From assembly GCA_041672395.1 (NCBI GenBank), contig JBAYZS010000001.1:1-64000 (forward strand): a stretch of DNA of 64,000 nucleotides. The letters are read 5' to 3'. Made by a program: the position numbers and the translations under genes. Positions 1 through 8,241 of the stretch are shown one piece after another. Every line of letters begins with the position of its first letter. Position 1 is the stretch's first letter. The notes below the pieces were generated by a model. The model ran no database searches. It saw only the letters and a list, made by a program, of their open reading frames with translations, and was not told the origin of the DNA. This stretch comes from UBA5287 sp041672395 (GTDB taxonomy: Bacteria; Bacteroidota; Bacteroidia; Bacteroidales; Dysgonomonadaceae).

Positions 1-153
1 TATTGATAATCAGATGCATAAACGAAAGATTAACGAACTATTGATGATAGTAAACAGTAAATAAAACGTATTGAATTAAGCTCAGACTAAGATAAATGTT
101 TGTTACCTAAGACAATACATGATATTAAAATATTTATTTCATGCTAATGGTTG

Positions 154-184
154 CAAATATAGATAAAAAAATGATAATTGCAAA
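154..184 (-). promoter_or_regulatory. Leftward Bacteroidota-type promoter
   Basis: On the minus strand there is a TTTG at 184-181 and a TATATTTG at 161-154 separated by exactly 19 bases, matching the Bacteroidota -33/-7 consensus. Transcription would start near 147 and run off the left edge. A minus-strand ATG at 19-17 is open to the edge and could begin the gene it drives, but too little is visible to name it. The rest of 1-400 is AT-rich and shows no coding sequence. Confidence 0.55.
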
Positions 185-400
185 CTTATCCCTTTTTTTT
201 TAAAAACTTCTTCATTCCAGCCTACATGTGTACGCCAACATAATAAATAAATTTAATCATAATTCTAGGGGAGTCTTAACTCTTATTGATGTTAATTTTG
301 GCTGAATTGATAAAATAATTTAAAATAAGAAGAGAGATTAAATTAAGAATCTATGTAATTAAGAAGAAAAATGTCCTTAAATGATTTTTATTCAAATATA

Positions 401-522
401 ATTACTAAACTTGCAATGGAAACTTTAGATTAAAGATATTTACTAATTCTCTGTGTACTATAATTATATGCATCATGAAAGAAAAACTATTGATTCTATT
501 AATATCTTCTTTGTGGAGGTAA
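401..522 (+). pseudogene. Duplicated leader and 5' stub of the gene at 1109
   Basis: Bases 401-504 repeat 1031-1138 with roughly 80% identity. The copy includes the leader and the start ATGAAAGAAAAACTATTGAT, which is identical in both places (475 and 1109). In this copy the frame continues for only 15 codons (start 475, stop 520-522), so it is a stub of the signal peptide rather than a gene. The two copies flank the 553-1029 gene. The simplest explanation is a local duplication or recombination scar that carried a promoter/leader in front of the small gene. Confidence 0.7.
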
Positions 523-552
523 ACTCATTTATATATTTTAATAATCAAAACT

Positions 553-1029
553 ATGAAACATTTTATTTTAAATTTTGTGATTTGTGTAAGTCTAATGTCG
601 ACATGTTGTGCTATTAACTTAAATGCTCAAAGTCAAAAAGAAGAGTTGAAAAACTCACCATTAGTAGGTATATGGATATTTGAAAGAACTATGGTTGATA
701 ACAACGGAAATAAAATTACCGTTTATCCGGGCAGCATTATGCAGATTAATCCCGATGGTAATTTCATTTTCATTTTATTTTCGCCAATGAATGGAGGTTT
801 TATTAATAATGAAGGGAAGATTACACTGGAATCCGACAGCATTTATACTGAAAAAATTGAATATAATGCCAATCCTAACTTTATTGGCAAAGAATTAAAA
901 TTTAAATATAAAATAGAGAATGATAACCTTATCAAAATCCCCTTAAACACTGATAATAGTCAGAATAGAAATAAGCTGAAATTGGAAAATGAAATATGGA
1001 GAAGGGCCAAACGTCCTTTATCTCTTTAA
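553..1029 (+). CDS. Secreted lipocalin-like protein (DUF4488-like)
   Basis: This is a 158-residue protein with an N-terminal signal peptide (about residues 1-26, ending in NLNAQ). The mature part opens with a SPLVGIWIFERT segment, followed by short beta-strand-rich stretches (GSIMQINPDGNFIFI near 68-82). That is the pattern of small Bacteroidota lipocalin-like proteins of the DUF4488 type. Function is not known; such proteins are exported and may bind small hydrophobic ligands. It has no enzyme motif. It lies between the two copies of the 401/1031 repeat, so its present leader may be a duplicate of its neighbour's. Its relation to the downstream glycan genes, which are on the other strand, is unclear. 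Confidence 0.7.
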   Translation: MKHFILNFVICVSLMSTCCAINLNAQSQKEELKNSPLVGIWIFERTMVDNNGNKITVYPGSIMQINPDGNFIFILFSPMNGGFINNEGKITLESDSIYTEKIEYNANPNFIGKELKFKYKIENDNLIKIPLNTDNSQNRNKLKLENEIWRRAKRPLSL

Positions 1030-1108
1030 TAATTAATAAGAAACTTGCGCTGGAAGCTTTGGATTGATAACATTCATTAACTCGTTGAGTACTAAAATTA
1101 TATACATC

Positions 1109-2152
1109 ATGAAAGAAAAACTATTGATTCTATTAATACTACTACTTTTTAATTTTAATTTTTTTTATGTCAATGCTCAAAATATTATAGAAAGTATTGA
1201 AGATAGACAGACTGTGATTTATGGATACAATGATTCAGTTGGATTGTCTTTGGATTATTCTAATACAATCTGCGACACATTGTTTTATGATAATAAAATC
1301 ATTTTATTGGAGTCTTCTCCTTTGCTACAATTGGATGAAATAAGTGCGTTGGTTAAACATGAAAACAAACAATCTTACGATAGCATTTTCAATTGTTCCA
1401 GAGGATACACGGCAACATGGAAAATGGAGGATAAGAAAATATTTCTTCTTAATGTGCACTTGCGCCAAAATGACAACAAGCAGGTGGGAAAAATCTTGGG
1501 ACTGAAGCGGATTAAAGATATTAACAAGAGACCTGTCAACGCTATTTGGATTTCGGGAAAAATTAGCGGGGGGACTGATGCTGTAAGAACTAATTACGGC
1601 TATGCTTTTAAACAGGTGTATGAATTTGAATTTAGCAAGGGAACGCTGGTCAATGAGACGATCAATATGTTCCCGACTGGTTCGTTGGAGGATAAACTGG
1701 AGTTACAAATGTTTTTGAAAAAGAACAGCGGAGCATTGTTGGATGTGTATTTACACTTTGATAAACTCAAAAAGTTCAGAGAAAATATTGCTAGAGACGA
1801 CAAGAATGGATTCTTTAACGATAAAATTCCTTTGATAACTTCAGCGGAAGGTGAATCATACTATGCACCAAGACAGTCGACCAAAAAGTTTACTGTACAA
1901 AGTATGAGTTTGGATAAGAGTATGGCTGCACGGTCAATGATTTCACATATGAACTTTGCAAATATGCTGCCCAAAGGGAGTTTCTACCCTCGTTTTTTAC
2001 GGAATGGTGTCATTTACCAACCTGTAAACATTGTATTTTCATGGAATCTCTATGGGGATATTGAAAATAATAAACTTCAATATTATAACGTTGCTCCAAA
2101 AAAAATCATTCCGAATGGCTGGAAAATCCTTGGTGAAGATGAACCAAGATAA
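1109..2152 (+). CDS. Secreted protein of unknown function
   Basis: The frame is open from 1064, but I place the start at 1109. The protein then begins MKEKLLILLILLLFNF, a clear signal peptide ending near VNAQN, and this exact start is preserved in the duplicated stub at 475. The mature protein is about 325 residues. It has a segment GYTATWKMEDKKIFLLNVHL followed by WISGKI, a pattern seen in uncharacterised Bacteroidota and proteobacterial proteins, and no catalytic motif I can name. The gene ends 21 bases from the convergent GH88 gene with no obvious terminator hairpin between them. Role unknown. Confidence 0.75.
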   Translation: MKEKLLILLILLLFNFNFFYVNAQNIIESIEDRQTVIYGYNDSVGLSLDYSNTICDTLFYDNKIILLESSPLLQLDEISALVKHENKQSYDSIFNCSRGYTATWKMEDKKIFLLNVHLRQNDNKQVGKILGLKRIKDINKRPVNAIWISGKISGGTDAVRTNYGYAFKQVYEFEFSKGTLVNETINMFPTGSLEDKLELQMFLKKNSGALLDVYLHFDKLKKFRENIARDDKNGFFNDKIPLITSAEGESYYAPRQSTKKFTVQSMSLDKSMAARSMISHMNFANMLPKGSFYPRFLRNGVIYQPVNIVFSWNLYGDIENNKLQYYNVAPKKIIPNGWKILGEDEPR

Positions 2153-2173
2153 AATACTGAACGAACATATAAT

Positions 2174-3385
2174 TCACTTTTTTCTCTCTAAATCCTTTTT
2201 ACGTTTTAAGGCTTCTAGATAATAATAATCGGCATAATTCAAAGGTACGTCAACCTCTGAATTGTGGGGCAAACTGCCAACGGAATGCATTAATATGAAA
2301 TTCCCATTTTCTCCTAATGGGGCTCTGAAATTACTGCTTGAAAGGGTTTTCATAATCTTGTCTGCCCATTTTTTGTAATTCTTTTTGTCGGAATAGGTGG
2401 ATAATTCATATAGAGCGGAGGCAAGTATTGATCCTGCTGAAGCATCGTGATAGGTATTGGGAATTTCTGGCGAATCATAATCCCAATAAGGTACGCCGTC
2501 TTTGGGATAATTAGGATGGTTGGCAATAAACTCAAGGGCTTTCTCTGCCTGATCCAGATATTTTTGATCTTTTGTTTTCCTGTAACATAGTAGATATCCA
2601 TAAACACCCCACGATTGACCTCGAGCCCATGCACTTTCATCGGAATATCCTTGACTGGTGTTTCGGTGTCTTACGGTTCCGTCTTCTTTATTATAATCAA
2701 TTACATGCCATGTGCTGAAATCTTGACGGTAATGGTTTTTAATTGTGTTATCGGCGTGACTTACAGCTATCTTATAAAAAGTAGAATCTCCAGAAAGTTC
2801 TGTGGCGTCAAAAAGTAGCTCTAAATTCATCATATTATCAATAATCACAGGATATTCCCAATCTTTGGACTTGTTTGTATTCCACGACTGAATGACTCCT
2901 GTGGCTGGATTGTAACGTGTTGATAATGATTTTGCTGCTTCTATGATTACTTTTTTGTAATCTCCTTTGCCAGTGAGTCTTAAGCCATTGCCATAACTGC
3001 ATCCAATCATAAAACCTACGTCATGATTGCCGGTGTAATACTGAATGGTATCCAACATCTCGGTATATTTGATCGCTTGGGTTTTCCAACTCTCATCTCC
3101 GGTTAGTTCGTAAATATACCATAAACTGCCGGGGAAAAAACCTGAGGTCCATTCTTGAGCTGGGATAAATTTCATTTTCCCATCGATATATGATTTCGGA
3201 TTCAACAATTTTGTTGAACCCGAAATACTTTGTAATAGTTGTGTATATTGATTTGCAGCAAAGGTTACGTTTTTAGTAATAAAATTCCTGTTGCCAGTTT
3301 CTTTGTCTTGACTCTGACAATGTTGAATACTCATAAATAGAATGACTAAACAAATGAATGGTAATATTTTTTTCATCATTTTCAT
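2174..3385 (-). CDS. Glycoside hydrolase family 88, unsaturated glucuronyl hydrolase
   Basis: This 403-residue protein has an N-terminal export signal with a possible lipidation cysteine (C23). The body is an alpha/alpha-barrel typical of GH88 in length and motifs. Residues 121-122 (HD of GNHDVGFM) and D183 (in IIDNMMNLELL) correspond to the two conserved aspartates of the family. Its activity is hydration of the 4,5-unsaturated uronic acid left at the non-reducing end by polysaccharide lyases, releasing it from the next sugar. No lyase is encoded in the window, so the lyase must come from elsewhere or from other organisms. It is the last gene of the minus-strand glycan run, 54 bases after GH20, and implies a uronic-acid-containing substrate. 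An alternative start at M4 is possible. Confidence 0.88.
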   Translation of the reverse strand: MKMMKKILPFICLVILFMSIQHCQSQDKETGNRNFITKNVTFAANQYTQLLQSISGSTKLLNPKSYIDGKMKFIPAQEWTSGFFPGSLWYIYELTGDESWKTQAIKYTEMLDTIQYYTGNHDVGFMIGCSYGNGLRLTGKGDYKKVIIEAAKSLSTRYNPATGVIQSWNTNKSKDWEYPVIIDNMMNLELLFDATELSGDSTFYKIAVSHADNTIKNHYRQDFSTWHVIDYNKEDGTVRHRNTSQGYSDESAWARGQSWGVYGYLLCYRKTKDQKYLDQAEKALEFIANHPNYPKDGVPYWDYDSPEIPNTYHDASAGSILASALYELSTYSDKKNYKKWADKIMKTLSSSNFRAPLGENGNFILMHSVGSLPHNSEVDVPLNYADYYYLEALKRKKDLERKK

Positions 3386-3439
3386 TAACTTTGATCGTAT
3401 TACTGAAACGTATTAAATGCGACAATCGGTCGACTTTAT

Positions 3440-5032
3440 TTAATAATCTTGAAGTTTTAAATAGTCTTTTTCTTTCCAAATGGGCTCAATGGTTGTGTTA
3501 TACCTTTTGCGAAAATCTGTATAGTTCTTATCTTTATGTTGAGTCCAACCGCATTCTGCATAGGCGGCTAATCTTGGGAAAATTTGAAAATAAAGCCTGT
3601 CTTTTGTTGGGGTGTATTCGCCCCACATCTGACAACCGGTACCAAAGATCTTATTTTCATCTTCTTTCTTTAATCCTTCGGGGATGGGATTGAAAGAATA
3701 GGCTTTCTCAAATGAAATTGATGAGTATGGATAATCTAAATAGGTAAAGAGACGATTTGAATTGACTACATCATATCCCTTTTCAATAGCTTTGTTAACA
3801 AGACTGATGTCGCCGTCCCAAAACTGAACGATGGTACCGGGGGCCAGACTTTCGGATTGACTTGCCTGAATATGGGCTTCTCCACGAATATTATCGCCTG
3901 TAATTTCATTCCAACCAATCATTCTACTGCCTTTGGATGCAAGATATTTTGAAAATCTGTTGATAGACCATACCTGCAAATCGGAGTGGGTGGGGATGTT
4001 GTTGGCTTTCATGAATTCAACAATCTGGGGATTGTTCTGCCAATGGGTGTAATTGGCTTCATCGCCTCCAATATGTACAATTTTAGAGGGGAATAACGCA
4101 ACTACTTCATCCAATACATTACGGATGAATTCCTCAACTTTGGGATCTGTTACATTGTACAAATCTCCCCAAAGACCGATACCTTCCTTACTGCTGGTTG
4201 CACCTAACCAGGGATAAGCAAAAATTGAGGCTGAAGCATGACCGGGTACTTCTATCTCGGGTATGATACGAATGCCTCTGTTATCTGCGTAAGAAATAAT
4301 TTCTTTTATATCATCTTGGGTATAATACATTTTTCTGCCTGGATACTTTTCATCCCATTGGGCTGCCGTTAATCCTCCATCAGAGAAATCTCGCTTTGAG
4401 CCGACTTCTGTAAGCTTTGGATATTGTTTTATTTCAATTCTCCAGCCTTGATCGTCTACCAAATGCCAATGGAATGTGTTCATTTTTAAACGTGCCATCT
4501 CATCTAATAGCAGTTTCACGGTTGTCATTCCTTGAAAATGGCGACTTTCGTCTTGCATATATGCACGCCATGGAAAGGCTGGCTCATCTTTGATAGTACA
4601 TTCGGGAACAGAAAATACTCCGTTTGTGGTTTTGATAATCTGTCGCAATGTTTGTATCGCATAGAGGGCACCACTTTTGGTGGGGGCGCTGACTTTAATT
4701 TGATTTTTTGACTTGTCTTGAATTTTTAAGATATAGCCTTCAACATTGTCTGAAGCTTTTTTATCAATTGAAATTACAAGGTTTGCATTTTCTTTTCCGG
4801 TGAAATATGTGTTAAATCCTAATTCGTAAAAAATTGAGGAGACATATTGTTTGTCCAGTTCGGATTTTGAGTCTATGTAAATGTTGAAATTCTTGTTCAA
4901 TTTAGCATAATCACCAGTCGAAACAACTTCTCTTGGTTTGGGTAAGATTGGAAGATCCAACTGGGCATTTAAATTTACATTGGATGTAAATAATAGAATG
5001 ATAATGGCTACTAAAATAAATCGATAGTTCAT
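3440..5032 (-). CDS. Glycoside hydrolase family 20, beta-N-acetylhexosaminidase
   Basis: The frame opens at 5059, but ATG at 5032 gives MNYRFILVAIIILL, a clean signal peptide ending in LNAQ, so I use that start (530 residues). The order is the GH20b N-domain (about 30-150) then the catalytic TIM barrel. In full-frame numbering the substrate-assisted catalytic pair is D333-E334 in HIGGDEANYTHW, preceded by FHWHLVDDQGWR (196-207) and PEIEVPGHA (268-275). The enzyme removes terminal beta-linked GlcNAc or GalNAc, probably in the periplasm. It sits between GH88 and the 603-residue lipoprotein at gaps of 54 and 32 bases, so it is probably co-transcribed. A HexNAc-removing enzyme among rhamnosidases suggests a bacterial exopolysaccharide or complex glycan rather than simple pectin. 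Confidence 0.92.
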   Translation of the reverse strand: MNYRFILVAIIILLFTSNVNLNAQLDLPILPKPREVVSTGDYAKLNKNFNIYIDSKSELDKQYVSSIFYELGFNTYFTGKENANLVISIDKKASDNVEGYILKIQDKSKNQIKVSAPTKSGALYAIQTLRQIIKTTNGVFSVPECTIKDEPAFPWRAYMQDESRHFQGMTTVKLLLDEMARLKMNTFHWHLVDDQGWRIEIKQYPKLTEVGSKRDFSDGGLTAAQWDEKYPGRKMYYTQDDIKEIISYADNRGIRIIPEIEVPGHASASIFAYPWLGATSSKEGIGLWGDLYNVTDPKVEEFIRNVLDEVVALFPSKIVHIGGDEANYTHWQNNPQIVEFMKANNIPTHSDLQVWSINRFSKYLASKGSRMIGWNEITGDNIRGEAHIQASQSESLAPGTIVQFWDGDISLVNKAIEKGYDVVNSNRLFTYLDYPYSSISFEKAYSFNPIPEGLKKEDENKIFGTGCQMWGEYTPTKDRLYFQIFPRLAAYAECGWTQHKDKNYTDFRKRYNTTIEPIWKEKDYLKLQDY

Positions 5033-5064
5033 AATTAGATATTTATATTTTAAGTTCAAAAAAA

Positions 5065-6876
5065 TTATTCAGAGATATAAACATAATTGAATCTTCCTTC
5101 AGGAGCGGTATCTCCATTTATATACCAATCCATCGGATCTTCGTTTTGCATGTTATCAGACCATTTAAACTCAAAATCAAGCGCTTTCGTGTCCTTGAAG
5201 ATGCTTTTAATGGGGAGACTATAAACAAGCATGTTATTTTTGAACTCTAAAGATACAACTTTAATTGTTAACCATTTCCCTTCTTCAAATTTTTCCAGTT
5301 GGTTTTTGCCACTAATCCTGTAATCATATCCGTACCATCCGGAAGAGTGAACACGGTCTGAATTGATATATAAACACATCCAGTTATTATCGGTTTGCTC
5401 GGAAATATTGCCGACGGTCTGGGCATAGAAATAGATGTTTTCTTTGTCTCTCGCGACTTTTACTGTTTCAAAATCATTCCTGCCGGTATTATTAATATAG
5501 GTCTTGGGAGGATTGGACATGGCGCCTGGGTGATTTCTATGCTGAGTGTCGCCAATATAATCTGTATATACGGGAGTAATCTGTTTCCAATCGTCAAAAG
5601 ATGTAATGGATTTCGAAATCTTTGCTTTTGGTACTGGATTGACGCCTTTATATTTTCTAATGTTGGAGATCATCTGCATATAATAATTGTCTTTCAAACC
5701 TGCGGTAAATGTGGGTTCAATATCCCTACTGTATTCGGGATTGGCCTGGTCGACAAAATAGGAGTGTTCTTTGTTGTTGTCCTGACTGCCCCATCTGCCG
5801 GCAATCCACTCATTCCATCCGGTAATAAAGATGAATGGGACATTTTGTTTTAATGCGTGATCCCATTGTTCTTGAAAATTAAAACCGTATTTGATATCTG
5901 TTTCTGGATTACCATGTGAACCGTTTCTGTAACTTCTTCCCCAATTATCCATATTTCCATAAAAGGCTGAACCTCCCATTCCTGCGGATGGGTTTGGATG
6001 TTGCGAGACGGAGACATTTATGATTTCTCTTTCTCCTTTGTAATTTTCATAAACCATTTGAGGTCGCTTGAAATCAATCCATGGCCAGCCGTTTTGCTGA
6101 TCGGGTTCGTTTGGCCACTGCGACTCACGGTATGTGAAAAAGTTTTTAAAATCTTTCCCTTTTGCTTCTTTAGTCCTGCCTAAAATCAGGGGCTTGCCTT
6201 CTAGAAAATACCAGGTTGAGGAATAACGAATGGGGGCTCCTTCTTTATAAAAAGCATTATAAATATTTTGCATTGTATTTCCCGACACTGTATTTGTATA
6301 ATATACTAACTTAGGGGCTTTTCTACCTTGATCTTGTAGGGCTTTTATGGCTTTCATCAACGCATGCGACTGTCGTTCATAGATGATGGCGTTTGTTGCG
6401 TCGAGTACCAGAAAATCTACTCCGGCATCGGTCAACAACTGCATATTTCGTAAGTGAACCCAATAATCGTCTCCACTATAATAACCAAAAATTGACTTTC
6501 CCCAAAAATAATAGGATCCTCTGCTTGTAGTTCCCCAAAACTCATTGTCTTCGTCTTCAAGGACTTCGGGGTGCTGGGGTATTATTTTTGATAGATCCCA
6601 ATATTTTTCTGAGGTTCTCGACGTTGGATCGCCTTGCCACAAGAAATAGAAAATGCCGACTTGCCTATCGTTTCTTGGATTTCCGACTTCTTCATTCCCG
6701 GGCAAAACACGACCTAATTCATCTGTTCCTGCTAACGGGAAAATAAATTCTTTTGAAGATGAGTCTAATTCATTTTGAGCGGTATCCTCAATTGTTTCAA
6801 GATTCTTGTCTTTACATGACGATCCCATCACAATGAACGTGACAATGATAAAGGATATAAATCTGACGACTTTCAT
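5065..6876 (-). CDS. Lipoprotein with GH71/GH99-like barrel and C-terminal binding domain
   Basis: This 603-residue protein has an N-terminal signal and a plausible lipidated cysteine (C21, in MGSSC). Residues about 70-410 form a putative TIM barrel: VGIFYFLWQGD near 73-83, DAGVDFLVLDATN near 150-162, and a GWNEW motif at 353-357. That motif is shared with the neighbouring WbsX/GH99-like protein. Residues about 425-603 look like a beta-sandwich of the CBM9/DOMON kind (TVKVARDKENIYFYAQ, then WMCLYINSD). I infer an endo-acting or unusual glycosidase anchored in the membrane; the exact family is not certain. It lies 12 bases after the WbsX-like gene, so the two are almost surely co-expressed and may act on the same linkage. 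Confidence 0.72.
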   Translation of the reverse strand: MKVVRFISFIIVTFIVMGSSCKDKNLETIEDTAQNELDSSSKEFIFPLAGTDELGRVLPGNEEVGNPRNDRQVGIFYFLWQGDPTSRTSEKYWDLSKIIPQHPEVLEDEDNEFWGTTSRGSYYFWGKSIFGYYSGDDYWVHLRNMQLLTDAGVDFLVLDATNAIIYERQSHALMKAIKALQDQGRKAPKLVYYTNTVSGNTMQNIYNAFYKEGAPIRYSSTWYFLEGKPLILGRTKEAKGKDFKNFFTYRESQWPNEPDQQNGWPWIDFKRPQMVYENYKGEREIINVSVSQHPNPSAGMGGSAFYGNMDNWGRSYRNGSHGNPETDIKYGFNFQEQWDHALKQNVPFIFITGWNEWIAGRWGSQDNNKEHSYFVDQANPEYSRDIEPTFTAGLKDNYYMQMISNIRKYKGVNPVPKAKISKSITSFDDWKQITPVYTDYIGDTQHRNHPGAMSNPPKTYINNTGRNDFETVKVARDKENIYFYAQTVGNISEQTDNNWMCLYINSDRVHSSGWYGYDYRISGKNQLEKFEEGKWLTIKVVSLEFKNNMLVYSLPIKSIFKDTKALDFEFKWSDNMQNEDPMDWYINGDTAPEGRFNYVYISE

Positions 6877-6888
6877 AGTGATTCTCTT

Positions 6889-8094
6889 TTATTTTCTGGG
6901 GCTGCTAAAAACATTTTTTACTGCGTCTAAATAGCCATATTTCCAAATGGTGTCTGGTTCTAAATAACTTCCTTCGGACCATTCATTCCAAGCATTTATG
7001 GTGATGATTTTTGGCTCGATATTGTTTCTGTCAATGAATTCTTTTGCTTTCAACAGATATTTTTCGAATTTCTCAGGGGTGGAGTTATTGATATATCCTG
7101 CTTTGAATGGGAATCGGGGATTGGCATCCCAACTTATTGTCACATTGGGATAGTAGGTCATAGAAAAATCATCTCTGAAGGTGTTCCACATATCGGTAGA
7201 TGCGTCACCCCAGGTTTCGTAATCCCCATCGGGATTCTGAAGATGGGCCCAACAATAGTTGGTTAAACTTTTGAAACCGAAGTAATCGAGTACTTCATCC
7301 TGACTTTTTATGCTGTCACCGGGCACTCCTTCTATAGAAGAGGGTAGTGCTTCCCATAGAATTCCTTGAAGATGCAAACCGGGAAAACCGGCATCTTTTG
7401 TTTTTTGTGTGAAATAGTCAAGGGCTTCTTTTGTCTGCTCTGGTCCGCCTAATCCATTTATAAGGGTGTTCAACTCGTAAATACAAAAAACGGGTTCATC
7501 GTTAATCTTATAATAGGATGGGTCTTTAAAGTACTGATTGATAATCCTGTCTACAATAATATTAAATTGTGCACGGTCGACTTCTCCATCCCAAAAAATT
7601 GAATCTTTTCGTGGATTATCAACATCCCAATAGGTGGTTGCATCATGATTTGCCCACATCAGATAGAACTTCATCCGGTTATTGTTGGCTTTCAAAAATC
7701 CTTCATTAATGCAATCTTCTAAAAAGGGCTTGCCTTCAAACCAATACCAGTCGAAAATAAAGGTGTTTACACCATAAGAAATCGCCTGATCAATTTTCTT
7801 ATTCATGTCTTCTGGATTGGCTTCATCAAGATATCCCCACAACGGAACTTTGGGTTGTTGATGGCCCTCTTCTTTGGAAATGGCATTGTAAATTATCTCC
7901 CATTCTCCTTTCTTATCGGGAAACAGAAATTCAGCTCGTGGCTCATAGTGATAGGCTGGCCAGTAAAAGGCTGCGACGGTATATTGATTTTCTGCATCTC
8001 TGGTCTTTGTCTGAGATGGGCTTTTGCAACTAACGGTGCTCAATAAACCAATCGCTATTAACAAAAAAATGATTTTAATACTTAAGCGTTTCAT
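6889..8094 (-). CDS. WbsX/GH99-like glycoside hydrolase, lipoprotein
   Basis: This is a 401-residue exported protein (hydrophobic residues 8-20, cysteine at 23). AAFYWPAYHYEP near 41-52, FIFDWYWFEGKPFLE at 112-126, MWANHD near 146-151 and NAWNEWSEGSYLEPD (367-381) are hallmarks of the family labelled glycosyltransferase WbsX. That family has a GH99-like TIM barrel. Because this copy is secreted and sits among glycosidases, I read it as a hydrolase, by analogy with GH99 endo-mannosidases, and not as a transferase. The substrate is unknown; the operon suggests a rhamnose-containing glycan. The 147 bases upstream (8095-8241) hold no gene, only a pyrimidine-rich stretch with a 10-mer repeated 22 bases apart (8141, 8163). 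Confidence 0.82.
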   Translation of the reverse strand: MKRLSIKIIFLLIAIGLLSTVSCKSPSQTKTRDAENQYTVAAFYWPAYHYEPRAEFLFPDKKGEWEIIYNAISKEEGHQQPKVPLWGYLDEANPEDMNKKIDQAISYGVNTFIFDWYWFEGKPFLEDCINEGFLKANNNRMKFYLMWANHDATTYWDVDNPRKDSIFWDGEVDRAQFNIIVDRIINQYFKDPSYYKINDEPVFCIYELNTLINGLGGPEQTKEALDYFTQKTKDAGFPGLHLQGILWEALPSSIEGVPGDSIKSQDEVLDYFGFKSLTNYCWAHLQNPDGDYETWGDASTDMWNTFRDDFSMTYYPNVTISWDANPRFPFKAGYINNSTPEKFEKYLLKAKEFIDRNNIEPKIITINAWNEWSEGSYLEPDTIWKYGYLDAVKNVFSSPRK

Positions 8095-8241
8095 ATTTAT
8101 ATTGTTTTATATTCAATATTCTTCTTTTGTTCCTCTAACCATGGTCTCACCCTCCTCTCACTATGGTCCCACTCTCTTTTAACCTCACTCGCACCTTCTT
8201 CTCTCATTTTTCCGACAAAAAAAAGTGGTTTTTCTTAACGA

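Noticed and set aside
3358..3693. 111-residue plus-strand frame
   Set aside because: It overlaps the GH88 start and GH20 end on the other strand; nothing supports it as a gene.
5395..5853. 152-residue plus-strand frame
   Set aside because: It lies wholly inside the GH71/GH99-like gene on the other strand and has no recognisable motif or start context.
6889..8094. Glycosyltransferase WbsX as a function
   Set aside because: The domain name suggests a transferase, but the protein is exported and sits among glycosidases; a GH99-like hydrolase is more likely.
8095..8241. Control site or repeat with function before the WbsX-like gene
   Set aside because: One 10-base word occurs twice 22 bases apart in a pyrimidine-rich stretch; no promoter or hairpin is seen, so it may be low-complexity sequence only.
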